A DNA stretch of 64,000 nucleotides from G963664835 sp963664835 (GTDB taxonomy: Bacteria > Chloroflexota > UBA6077 > FW602-bin22 > JBCLEL01), in contig CAXXUG010000004.1 in NCBI GenBank assembly GCA_963664835.2, positions 186,001 through 250,000 on the forward strand. The letters are read 5' to 3'. Positions 53,027 through 62,273 of this stretch are shown one piece after another. Below the pieces are notes generated by a model that was not told the origin of the DNA, did not search any database, and saw only the letters and a program-made list of their open reading frames with translations. Made by a program: the position numbers and the translations under genes. How positions within the stretch are numbered: the first letter of the stretch is position 1; each line of letters opens with the position of its first letter.

Positions 53027-56000
53027 ATGCACCGACCAAACGACGACCTGATCCAGAACCAGCCTCCCATTACCGGCCAGTCCCCGGACTCCGAAGCCAG
53101 CGTCCCTCTGCCTTCCGCCCGGCGCATGGGCGCCGCCGGCGGCCGGTTGGGCAGCGCCGACGAACGCGTCGCCCTGGAGGTGCCGGCCGGCGTCTTTCCC
53201 CAAGACGTCGATGTCTCCGTCACCGCGGTCGACGACAAGGAGGACCTCGTCATCGACGACAAGCGCCGCTCGGTCATACAGCGCGTCATACTCGACGCCA
53301 CGCGGCCCGACGGCCAGACTTTCGCCGGCAAATTCGGCGCCAGGCCCAAGCTCAGCATCCATTACACCCACGATGACCTGCGTGGCAGCGTCAGCGGAGA
53401 GGTGTCCATTCACGGCCGGCGCTCCGCCAATGATCCCTGGCAGGAGATTCCCTCGGTCAACGACCGCGACCGCCAGGTGGTCACCGCCGATTTGCAACAC
53501 TTCAGCGAGTACCTCGCCAACGTTGCCGCCGACCAGTCGATCGTGCCCACCGTAGACGCCTATCAGTCCAATCTGCAGACCGGCGCTTCTTCGGTATCCA
53601 TACCTATCAAGCTGCCTCCCGGCGTCAACGGCCTGACCCCAATGCTCGCGTTGAGCTACTCTTCCGCCGGCCCTAACGGCGTCATCAGCGAGAGGCACAG
53701 CTCCTACGAGAAGGCCCAGGGCTCCTGGGTCGGCATGGGCTGGAGTCTCGACGTCGGCCACGTTGAGCTCACCGACGCGGAGAACTCCAAGGTTCGCGGC
53801 AGTCTCGTTCTCAACGGCCGCTCCCGCCAGCTCATTCATACTTCGAACGACCGGTTCAAGACCCAGCAGGAGAGCTTCCTCAAGATCGACAGGGTCGATG
53901 GAGAGCCGTCCCGGGGCCACTACTTCATGGTCAACTCCAAGGACGGGACCAAGTTCCGCTTCGGCTATGAGGCGGCCAATCCCGCTTACACCAGCTCTTC
54001 CAACTTCCACCGCCAGAGCGGCTCTCGCCAGGACGGCTACTGGGAGTCAACCTCCGGTTACTGCAGCAGGGGCGGCAAGACCTGGCGGCCCCTCGAGTTT
54101 CGCTTCAACCTCGACCAGATCGAGGATACCTCCGGCAACAAGGTGGAGATCACCTACCAGGCCGACGAGGGAACCAAGACCAAATCGAGCAACTGCGCCG
54201 ACACAACTGTCCGCTTCGACAGGGCGGTCTACCCCAACGAGATCCACTACTCCCTGAACGACGCCGGCGGCTACAAGCGCAAGGTCGTCTTCGTCACCTC
54301 CGATCCATCGACCAACGCCCGGGAGGACGCGCCGGCCAACGTTACCTACTACGAGACCCGCCGGCTGGAAAGGGTCGAGACCTACGTCGCCGACTCCGCC
54401 GGCACATGGTCCCTGGTCCGCAAGTACGTCTTCGACTACGACTACGTCACCTATGCCTCGGAGGGCAACAAGAAGTTCCTCTTGCTCAAGAAGGTCACTG
54501 AGTTCGACGGCGCCGGCAACGCCCTCCCGTCCACCTCTTTCGACTACTCGCCGCAATCTGGCGTGACTCAGTACGAGGGTTGGATCAATCATTCCACCCA
54601 GAAGTGCCCCATTCCCCTGCTCACCAGGGTCGACAACGGCTACGGCGGCGCGGTCGAGTACTCCTACAGAGCCTACGCCTGGGCCGGCAACGGCGGCAGC
54701 AGCGCCAGGAGGACCCGACAGTGGGTCGTAAACACGAAGACCAGCCACGACGGCTTGGGCAACTCTTTCGTCACCTCCTACAACCGCTCGGCCCCTTCGC
54801 CCTCCGGCAATCACGTCGCCGGCTTCACCACCAAGCTGACCAGCAGTTCCTATCCTGTCTTCCGGGGCTTCGGCATCGTCGAGGTGGTCGAACCCACCGG
54901 CCACAAGCGCGAGCACCGCTTCTTCAGGGGCCTGGACGACGGCGACAACAGCAATAAAGTCAAGGTACAGAGCTACGACGGCCTGACCACTCTCCTCGAC
55001 GAGGAGCAGTACAAGGGCACTGAGTTCGAGGTCATCTATAAGAAGGCCGCCGGCGAGTCCGGCACGGACCCGATCGAGAGGCGCTGGTCCAAGTTCGAGA
55101 CCAAGGCCAATCCCTCTAATCACCGGCCCTCAGGCCTCTCCTCCAGCGACAAGCGCGACTGGCGCGTCTACGAGGTCTATCTCAAGAAGCAGGAGACCCA
55201 CCGCGGCTCCGCCTCGACCAAGTCCGAGTTCGCCTACGGGACTTACGGCAACACGACCAGTATCAAGGAGTTCGAGAGCGCATCCGACGCCAACTGGACC
55301 CGCCACACCAAGCGGGTGTTCCACCCTCTAGACGGTGACGCCAGCTACATTGTAGATCGGGTCGCCCAGGAGACTCTCTACCGCTTCGACTCCGCCAATC
55401 CCACCTCTGATGGGATTTCCCAGCGAACTACTCAGTACATCTACGACTCGAACACCGCCTGGAACCAGATGGCCACCTCTCCCGGCCGGCTCACCCGCCG
55501 GCGCAATGCCGTCACTCGCTCAGGCTCGACCAAGTACGTAGACGCCGCCTTCGAGTACGACACTTACGGCAACCGGACCAAGGAGACTGTCTACAACGAG
55601 TACGCCGGCTCTACCGCGGCATCGAGCGATCCGCGCTCGACGACGATAGCCTTCGACGCCACCTACCACACATTCCCGCTCACGACGACGAACGCCAAGG
55701 GCCACGTCGAGTCGCGCACTTTCGACGCTGCCTTCGGCGCGCCGCTGACCGTCACCGATGTCAACGGCCACGTCACTACGATGACCTACGACGGCTTCGG
55801 CCGGCTCAAGACATCCCAGGGGCCCTCCGCCGGCTCGCCGGCCTACCGCAAGGAGTCGAAGTACTCCTACGCCTCTCCCAAGACGATCATGGGAAAGACG
55901 ACCACCTCTGTCGCCGTCGAGCGGCGCACCGACGCCGACTCCTCCTCCAAGTCCTGGCACAAGCTCTGCCGCATCTACGACGGCAGGTGTCTGCTCGTCC

Positions 56001-58945
56001 AGGAGTACTCCGACACCGACAAGGGCCAGCTTGTCGTCAACCGCCACTACGACGGGAGAGGTCTGCTCACCAGCGAGTCCTCCCCGCGCAAGGACGTCTG
56101 CCTCCTCGGCAACTTCTCAGAACGCCTCTGGCGCAACAACCGGGGCTTCAAGTCCACACATACCTACGACACTCTCCGCCGGCCGGTGCTGGTCACTCTG
56201 CCGGACGGCGAGACTACCGAGCACCGCTACGACGGCTGGGCCCGCTCGCTGGTCGATCAGAACGACCACCTCAAGCGCTGGGACTCCGACGGCCTGGGCA
56301 GGATGACCAAGGTCTCCGAGTACACTGGCTCAGATCCTAGCGTCACTCTTTATGCAGAGACCCGTTACGAGTACAACGTCGCCGACGAGCTTACGAAGGT
56401 CACCGACGCGGCCAACAATCTGACGACGATCTCCTACGACGAGCTGGGCCGCAAGACGGCTATGACGGACCCGGACATGGGCTCCTGGTCATACTCCTAC
56501 GACGCTGTCGGCAACCTCACCAAGCAGACCGACGCCAAGTCCCAGGCCATCGAGTTCGACTACGACAAGCTCAACCGGCTTACCCGCAAGTGGTACCAGC
56601 CGGCCTGGACCAACTCCGTTGGTTTCTCAGTCTATGACCTGATGGAGTTGAGGGCAGCGATCGATACGGTTCGGGCTTCAGCCGGCCTGAGCACTGGAGG
56701 CTGGACGAATCCGGAGGCATTCAGCGTTCTGCCGGCTCACCTCACCGAGCTGAGAACCCGGCTGCAGGGTCTCTGGACCGCCGCCTCTTTGGGCGCTGTT
56801 CCCCAGTTCACCGCCGGCGATAGCGCCGCTCCGTCGAGGCAGGTCGCGGCCAGCGACCTGGCAGATCTGAGGGGCTGGCTCTACGACTCCAACTCGAACA
56901 ACACCAGCTACGAGTCCAGCGCCTGGGCCCAATCCAGGAGAGCCCGGGCCTTCTACGTGTATGACGGAACGTCCGCCGGCTCGGGCAAGGGCCGGCGCAC
57001 ATCCATGTGGGATGCCGCCGGCAGCTCCTCATGGTCCTACGACGAGTATGGCCGGGTCACCAGCCAGACCCGCGTCGTGGACGGCAAGTCCTACGCCAGC
57101 TCACACAGCTACGACGCCATCGATCGGGTCAGGAAGATGACCTATCCCGACGATGAGGCGCTGACCTACTCCTACCAGGCCAACCTTCGGTTGGATCGGA
57201 TCCGGTCTTCGATCGACAGTCTCGATATCGTCTCCGACGTCGTATACAAGGACATGGGTCTGCCGGTCAGCTACACTCTGGGCAGCAGTCCTGCGACGGC
57301 TACCCAGTCCTTCGAGTACTGGAAGCTCGACGATGCGACTCGCTCTCCCTTCGCCGCCGTCAAGCGCATCAAGCTCTCGAAGGGCTCGACCGACCTGGTC
57401 AACCGCGAGATGCGGTACGACGCCGCCGGCAACGTGACGAAGATTGTGGATGGGGTCAACTCAGAGACTGTAGACTACACCTACGACGACTTGGACCGGC
57501 TGCTGACCGCGTCGGTACCGGCCGGCGAGAGCTTCGCCTACGACAAGATCGGCAACTTGACGAGCAAGTCGGGCACGGCCCTGAGCTACGGGACTACTTC
57601 GCCAAAGCACGCGGTAAAGTCCCATGGGAGTACTACGTACACCTACGATGCCAACGGAAGTATGACTGCTAGAGGCACTCAGACTATCAAGTACGATCCG
57701 GAGCAGCGGCCCATCCTGGTCCAAGATGGAGTCTCCATTCACCGGGCGTCCTACGACGGCGACGGGGTCCGCCGGAAGCGGCAGGACAGCAACGGTACTG
57801 TCCACTACCTGGGCGGATACGAGCGCAAGCTGGCCGCTGACGCCGACTCTTCCGACACTGTGACGAAGTACTACAGCGCCTCTCTTGGGGCGATGAGCCG
57901 GCCGGTGGCGTTCCGCCGGGGCGGGACTCTGCACTGGGTCGGCTCCGATCACCTCGGCGGCACTATCAGGGTGCTGAACGGCAGCTTCACCGCTCTCGAC
58001 GGGATGCGCTACAAGCCCTACGGCGAGGATAGAGATACCGGCACCGCATTGGTGACTGATAGGAAGTTCACCGGCCAGACGGAGGACGAGGCCGCCGGCC
58101 TGTACTGGTACGCCTCCCGGGCGTATGACCCGGCGATTGGCCGGTTTGTATCGCCGGATTCGATTGTGCCGGATCCTTCCAATCCGCAATCGCTGAACAG
58201 GTATAGCTACGTCTACAACAACCCGCTGGGGTTCGTCGATCCATCGGGTAATTCGCCGGAATGGTTTGACAAAGCTTGGTTAGAGGAGTTCAAGCGAGTG
58301 CACAAACGAGATCCGGATGAGAGCGATATCAATTATCGATACCATTCGATGAATGCCACTTCGCGAGGCGACGATTGGTCCCTCGATATTTGGAAGACCC
58401 ACCCTGCCAACACAACTCCGACAAATCCTGTGACGCCGCCTACGCCGGACTATGGCGATTCGCCTATGTTAAATGCACTTGAGCAGGTCAATACCACATG
58501 GATGAATGCAGGTGAGCAGCTTGCGAACCTTCCAAGGAACGCAAACAAGGTGATTCTCAAACATACAGCTGGCCTTGAAGCCGACCTCTTGTCTAGAGTC
58601 CTCTACCCTGGTGCAGATGATAGATCAGAAAAGAATGCCTTTAAGCACGCATATTGGAGTGCGCTGATGACTGTAGTAGGTGGATCTGAATTGGCAAAAG
58701 AGATTACAGATGAGCATGAAGAATGGAACATGGCGCACGCTCAGGAGCCAATTGACTTGGCAATGGATCTGATCAATAACGAAGTCGGCCGCGAAATTGC
58801 TAGAGGAAATGTTTCGCGGGCTTGGCTATTTGCGCCTAAGCTGTTGAGGAATTATCTGAGCAAGTTGACGGCTCTAGCGATAAGTGAAGGCAAACTCGTC
58901 GAGATAAGGGAAGGTCGTCTTGTGCCAACTGACGACAAATGGTGA
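53027..58945 (+). CDS. Full-length SpvB/RHS polymorphic toxin
   Basis: 1972 residues. A ZU5-like region (~35-175) precedes an SpvB/TcB-type domain (~184-420, S-I-P-I-K-L-P-P-G). A long series of YD/RHS repeats follows (for example D-A-A-G-N-V-T-K-I and Y-T-Y-D-D-L-D-R-L). An unusual helical insert lies at ~1202-1292 (L-M-E-L-R, L-T-E-L-R). The core ends with G-R-F-V-S-P-D-S and V-D-P-S-G near residue 1741. The ~230-residue tip has N-A-F-K-H-A-Y-W-S-A-L-M near 1869 and M-D-L-I-N-N-E-V-G-R near 1918, a DUF6973-like pattern of conserved His, Asp and Asn. AAGGAG lies seven bases before ATG. No signal peptide is seen; the export route is unknown. Confidence 0.88.
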   Translation: MHRPNDDLIQNQPPITGQSPDSEASVPLPSARRMGAAGGRLGSADERVALEVPAGVFPQDVDVSVTAVDDKEDLVIDDKRRSVIQRVILDATRPDGQTFAGKFGARPKLSIHYTHDDLRGSVSGEVSIHGRRSANDPWQEIPSVNDRDRQVVTADLQHFSEYLANVAADQSIVPTVDAYQSNLQTGASSVSIPIKLPPGVNGLTPMLALSYSSAGPNGVISERHSSYEKAQGSWVGMGWSLDVGHVELTDAENSKVRGSLVLNGRSRQLIHTSNDRFKTQQESFLKIDRVDGEPSRGHYFMVNSKDGTKFRFGYEAANPAYTSSSNFHRQSGSRQDGYWESTSGYCSRGGKTWRPLEFRFNLDQIEDTSGNKVEITYQADEGTKTKSSNCADTTVRFDRAVYPNEIHYSLNDAGGYKRKVVFVTSDPSTNAREDAPANVTYYETRRLERVETYVADSAGTWSLVRKYVFDYDYVTYASEGNKKFLLLKKVTEFDGAGNALPSTSFDYSPQSGVTQYEGWINHSTQKCPIPLLTRVDNGYGGAVEYSYRAYAWAGNGGSSARRTRQWVVNTKTSHDGLGNSFVTSYNRSAPSPSGNHVAGFTTKLTSSSYPVFRGFGIVEVVEPTGHKREHRFFRGLDDGDNSNKVKVQSYDGLTTLLDEEQYKGTEFEVIYKKAAGESGTDPIERRWSKFETKANPSNHRPSGLSSSDKRDWRVYEVYLKKQETHRGSASTKSEFAYGTYGNTTSIKEFESASDANWTRHTKRVFHPLDGDASYIVDRVAQETLYRFDSANPTSDGISQRTTQYIYDSNTAWNQMATSPGRLTRRRNAVTRSGSTKYVDAAFEYDTYGNRTKETVYNEYAGSTAASSDPRSTTIAFDATYHTFPLTTTNAKGHVESRTFDAAFGAPLTVTDVNGHVTTMTYDGFGRLKTSQGPSAGSPAYRKESKYSYASPKTIMGKTTTSVAVERRTDADSSSKSWHKLCRIYDGRCLLVQEYSDTDKGQLVVNRHYDGRGLLTSESSPRKDVCLLGNFSERLWRNNRGFKSTHTYDTLRRPVLVTLPDGETTEHRYDGWARSLVDQNDHLKRWDSDGLGRMTKVSEYTGSDPSVTLYAETRYEYNVADELTKVTDAANNLTTISYDELGRKTAMTDPDMGSWSYSYDAVGNLTKQTDAKSQAIEFDYDKLNRLTRKWYQPAWTNSVGFSVYDLMELRAAIDTVRASAGLSTGGWTNPEAFSVLPAHLTELRTRLQGLWTAASLGAVPQFTAGDSAAPSRQVAASDLADLRGWLYDSNSNNTSYESSAWAQSRRARAFYVYDGTSAGSGKGRRTSMWDAAGSSSWSYDEYGRVTSQTRVVDGKSYASSHSYDAIDRVRKMTYPDDEALTYSYQANLRLDRIRSSIDSLDIVSDVVYKDMGLPVSYTLGSSPATATQSFEYWKLDDATRSPFAAVKRIKLSKGSTDLVNREMRYDAAGNVTKIVDGVNSETVDYTYDDLDRLLTASVPAGESFAYDKIGNLTSKSGTALSYGTTSPKHAVKSHGSTTYTYDANGSMTARGTQTIKYDPEQRPILVQDGVSIHRASYDGDGVRRKRQDSNGTVHYLGGYERKLAADADSSDTVTKYYSASLGAMSRPVAFRRGGTLHWVGSDHLGGTIRVLNGSFTALDGMRYKPYGEDRDTGTALVTDRKFTGQTEDEAAGLYWYASRAYDPAIGRFVSPDSIVPDPSNPQSLNRYSYVYNNPLGFVDPSGNSPEWFDKAWLEEFKRVHKRDPDESDINYRYHSMNATSRGDDWSLDIWKTHPANTTPTNPVTPPTPDYGDSPMLNALEQVNTTWMNAGEQLANLPRNANKVILKHTAGLEADLLSRVLYPGADDRSEKNAFKHAYWSALMTVVGGSELAKEITDEHEEWNMAHAQEPIDLAMDLINNEVGREIARGNVSRAWLFAPKLLRNYLSKLTALAISEGKLVEIREGRLVPTDDKW
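57302..58264 (+). repeat. RHS core repeat, copy 1
   Basis: About 960 bp from ACCCAGTCCTTCGAGTACTGG to the codons for D-P-S-G-N-S-P-E-W. Copies 2 and 3 are at 59680-60644 and 62321-63269, with long identical runs. Confidence 0.92.
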
Positions 58946-59198
58946 TCAGCTCTTCGAGACTGGAGAAAGTCTACTTGGGTCAACCGCGCCGAACAGCTCA
59001 CTACCCTTAGACACCCTGCCAATGTCGGAAGTCTTCGAAGATCCAGAAGAGTGGGGAGTGGGCAAGCGCAAATTGTGAAACAACCCGGGTCCCTGCGCTG
59101 CCCCAGAAGTTCTACTCTAACCAGCAGGGCTCCTTGAATTACCGAATGCAGAAATGAGGTAACAAAGCATAGGCTGTTTAGTAGCATTATTCTTTGCC

Positions 59199-59591
59199 AT
59201 GAGCGTATTGTTCGCCCACGCACTATTCTCTCTGAGATTTGCCCGCGTATTGTCCGGCTCCGTCTCCTTGGTGGTGATATGGTGTTTGCTCAGTCTCGGC
59301 TCTTGGATCTTGTTTACCACAACTGCTATTGGCATCTTCGTACTCGGCTTTCACCTGACAGAGACGAGGTCGATGTATGATAATTCAGTTTCTCTACTCT
59401 CAATATTTGGGCTTGGTGCGGTACCCTATCATCTCCTCTTGGCCGTTCTAGGAGCTAGCGTGTTCAAGCGAGATGGAGGTAGTGGCCGGGCTGCTTTGAC
59501 AATTGTCCTGATGCTCGTACTGTCAATTCCGGTCATGATTATCGGGGTCGAGACGTCGATTCTGTTATGGGGAATTCATTATATGGATTGA
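59199..59591 (+). CDS. Small membrane protein, candidate immunity protein for the first toxin tip
   Basis: 130 residues with about four hydrophobic helices. It follows the toxin tip by 254 bases and precedes the next RHS module, the usual place of an immunity gene. AT-richer than the RHS core. I recognise no family and see no strong ribosome site. The immunity role is inferred from position only. Confidence 0.55.
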   Translation: MSVLFAHALFSLRFARVLSGSVSLVVIWCLLSLGSWILFTTTAIGIFVLGFHLTETRSMYDNSVSLLSIFGLGAVPYHLLLAVLGASVFKRDGGSGRAALTIVLMLVLSIPVMIIGVETSILLWGIHYMD

Positions 59592-59679
59592 TAATTCAAG
59601 AACCCGACCTCCATAGTGTGACCGCAGATTCACCGGCCTGCCGGTTGGCTACACGCTTGGTAGCGGTCCCACGGCGGCT

Positions 59680-60644
59680 ACCCAGTCCTTCGAGTACTGG
59701 AAGCTCGACGACTCTACCCGCTCTCCCTTCGCCGCTCTGAAGCGGATCAAGCTCACTGAGGGCGAGACAGATCTAGTAAACCGTGAGATGCGCTACGATG
59801 CCGCCGGCAACGTGACGAAGATTGTGGATGGGGTCAACTCAGAGACTGTAGACTACACCTATGACGACCTGGACCGGCTGCTGACTGCGTCGGCGCCGGC
59901 CGGCGAGAGCTTCGCCTACGACAAGATCGGCAATATGACTACAAAGGCCGGTACGACCCTCAACTATGGGACCACTGCGCCCAAGCACGCGGTCAAGTCC
60001 CACGGGAGTACTACGTACACTTACGACGCCAACGGAAGCATGACTGCTCGTGGCACTCAGACGATCAAGTACGATCCGGAGCAGCGGCCAATCCGGATCC
60101 AGGATGGCAATGCCATCTCCCGAGCCTCCTACGACGGCGACGGGGTCCGCCGGAAGCGCCAGGACAGCAACGGTACCGTCCACTATCTGAGCGGCTACGA
60201 GCGCAAGCTGGCCGCTGACGCCGACTCTTCGGACACGATCACCAAGTACTACAGCGCTTCATTGGGGGCCATGAGCCGGCCGGTGGCGTTCCGCCGGGGC
60301 GGTACCTTGCACTGGGTCGGCTCAGACCACCTGGGCGGCACCATCCGGGTCCTGGACAGCACCTTCACCGCCCTGGATGGCATGCGCTACAAGCCCTACG
60401 GCGAGGACCGGGATACTGGGTCGAGTCTGAACACCGACCGCAAGTTCACCGGCCAGACCGAGGACGAGGCCGCCGGCCTGTACTGGTACGCCTCGCGGGC
60501 CTATGACCCGGCCATCGGGCGCTTCGTGTCGCCGGATTCGATTGTGCCGGCGCCGGGGAATCCCCAATCATTGAATCGCTACAGCTACGTCTACAACAAC
60601 CCGCTTAAGTACACCGATCCTTCGGGTAACTCGCCGGAATGGTT
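59680..60644 (+). repeat. RHS core repeat, copy 2
   Basis: Matches 57302-58264. Similarity begins slightly earlier (~59637, L-P-V-x-Y-T-L-G) and a TAG stop lies just before it in frame. Confidence 0.92.
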
Positions 60645-61257
60645 CAATGAAGCGTGGCGAATCGAGTTCCGACTGGTGCACAATAAGGAGCCAGAGGATG
60701 GCGATTACATTTATCGATTCGTAACCATGGCAGCAGCGACTGGGTTGAAAGAGCAGATTTTTGGGCCGCTGAGTCATGACTATGATATGCGATTCGTTTG
60801 GCCGGAGGGAGACCAGTTTGACCTTGGCGCCAACATCAGGAAAGCACGCCAACTTGGGGCAAATAGAGATGTCCCAGGATTCGTACACTTGGTCAAGGCG
60901 TTCGGTGAGTGGGATTATAAGAACACAATTTCGCGGAGGTTAGAAAACTTCGGCAATTTCCATTTTGGAGTGGTTGGAGCCGCTTTCATGTCCAAATTTA
61001 CGCTTCCTGTCCCTATGACTGTATCTACTGGGGCGCGTACTTCCGTGCCTGTCCCCCTCCCCAAGGAGGTTGGTAATGAAATACTCTTGATGGGAGCAGG
61101 GATCGAACACCTCCGCGATACCAGGGGCGGTGACGGAATTCCATTTCTAATCGCGCCCTACGGCGACGATCCCAAAGATCAAGCGTGGATAAGACTTGGA
61201 ATGCAATTCTACCACGCGTTGAGTGTCGCTATGGTGCGACGAATGGCCAAACTATGA
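59788..61257 (+). CDS. Displaced RHS module with C-terminal toxin tip 2 (toxin-44-like)
   Basis: The open frame is RHS core from about 59637, but its first start codon is ATG 59788, inside the core. So it has no N-terminal secretion part of its own and probably acts as a silent cassette. After D-P-S-G (residue ~280) it shares S-P-E-W-F with the first tip, then diverges. The tip carries W-D-Y-K-N, E-N-F-G-N-F-H-F-G near 385 and G-D-D-P-K-D-Q-A-W-I-R near 458, a pattern I associate with polymorphic toxin type 44. The family name is tentative. Confidence 0.75.
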   Translation: MRYDAAGNVTKIVDGVNSETVDYTYDDLDRLLTASAPAGESFAYDKIGNMTTKAGTTLNYGTTAPKHAVKSHGSTTYTYDANGSMTARGTQTIKYDPEQRPIRIQDGNAISRASYDGDGVRRKRQDSNGTVHYLSGYERKLAADADSSDTITKYYSASLGAMSRPVAFRRGGTLHWVGSDHLGGTIRVLDSTFTALDGMRYKPYGEDRDTGSSLNTDRKFTGQTEDEAAGLYWYASRAYDPAIGRFVSPDSIVPAPGNPQSLNRYSYVYNNPLKYTDPSGNSPEWFNEAWRIEFRLVHNKEPEDGDYIYRFVTMAAATGLKEQIFGPLSHDYDMRFVWPEGDQFDLGANIRKARQLGANRDVPGFVHLVKAFGEWDYKNTISRRLENFGNFHFGVVGAAFMSKFTLPVPMTVSTGARTSVPVPLPKEVGNEILLMGAGIEHLRDTRGGDGIPFLIAPYGDDPKDQAWIRLGMQFYHALSVAMVRRMAKL

Positions 61258-61528
61258 TACGGGCGGATCTCGGGCTATGTGTGCTACGCATCAATTGCCT
61301 ACATTTCGAGCCCCGAATGGTGTACATCAAGATCAAGGATGTGTTTGGCTGTGCTGGAGTCCCGCAGCGAATCTACCTGAATTCCAAGACCCATTCTCAA
61401 CTACGGGATTGTCAGCGTACGAAACCCTCATGATTGTTGAGATTGGTGAAAAACCACTCGATGCAGCTTCGGGTCAACTAGGCCGCGCCATCGGCACCGA
61501 CTATACCTGTGTGAAGGGAGCCCGTTGA
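61254..61528 (+). pseudogene. Possible immunity gene of toxin tip 2, apparently frameshifted
   Basis: ATG 61254 overlaps the toxin stop (ATGA). Its frame runs 59 codons to 61433. A neighbouring frame continues from about 61385 with S-A-Y-E-T-L-M-I-V-E-I-G-E-K-P-L-D and ends at 61528. The two could be halves of one ~90-residue soluble protein joined by a one-base shift. Coupled start and position fit an immunity gene. Not recognised by family. Confidence 0.4.
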
Positions 61529-61574
61529 ACTGTCGTTTTTCACTAGGCTAGACCGAAGGCTGCAATTCATTCCC

Positions 61575-62273
61575 TTGGGCCTGCTTTGGGGACTTGTCGC
61601 CAGTTTGGTGCATCCATCTGGCGGCAATGCTGGATCGACCGGTTGGGCAATGATGGGGGCAATGCCGGGTGCTTTCGTAATCGCTACTCTCGTCGGTAGC
61701 GCAATGCTAAGACTCGAGCTAACGACCGAGCGATGGATTGTTAGCTGGGTGGCCACAGGCATCGTGTCCTGCGTCGGAGGAGTAGTAATATTTTTTCTCG
61801 TGGTTCTACTTGCAATGCCTCTTCGGCCGCCTTTTTCGGCGTTGCCATTCTCCGTGGTTGCGCCACTAACATTCATATACTTGATACTCTCAGCAACCTT
61901 TGGATTTGCAATCGTTTCACTCGCAAATGTCGTTAGACTGAGACGAAAATTGACACCCAATCGATGGGCTGCCAATTGCTTGTTCAGAGGCTTCGCATTC
62001 TGCGTCGGATGTTTTGTGATTGCGTTGTTGGTCACACTTGGTTGGGAATACTGGCACGGGGAGTCTACATCATGGCCCGATTTTGGATGGCGCGTTGCGA
62101 TTACCCTGGGCGTTTGGTCTGTTGTGTCGCCCGCGTTATGGGTACCCATGGCTTTCATGTCTGCTGGAGTGGGCGTATTGCTGGCTCCGTTGTCACTATT
62201 GGGCCGCCGGCTGATTCTCCGCCACACACGTGTCGCTGAACCAGCCGGCGGAGCCTCTCAAGCCAAGCCCTGA
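61575..62273 (+). CDS. Polytopic membrane protein between RHS modules
   Basis: 232 residues with about six hydrophobic helices and a short basic, proline-containing tail. TTG 61575 is the first start, but the same frame is open a little further upstream (F-F-T-R-L-D-R-R-L-Q-F), so the true start may lie earlier. It stops one base into the next module's start. Possibly an immunity or export-related protein of the locus. Family unknown. Confidence 0.55.
   Translation: MGLLWGLVASLVHPSGGNAGSTGWAMMGAMPGAFVIATLVGSAMLRLELTTERWIVSWVATGIVSCVGGVVIFFLVVLLAMPLRPPFSALPFSVVAPLTFIYLILSATFGFAIVSLANVVRLRRKLTPNRWAANCLFRGFAFCVGCFVIALLVTLGWEYWHGESTSWPDFGWRVAITLGVWSVVSPALWVPMAFMSAGVGVLLAPLSLLGRRLILRHTRVAEPAGGASQAKP

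Noticed and set aside
54047..55123. A 358-codon minus-strand frame inside the RHS gene
   Set aside because: Antisense shadow of a GC-rich coding region with clear protein homology on the plus strand.
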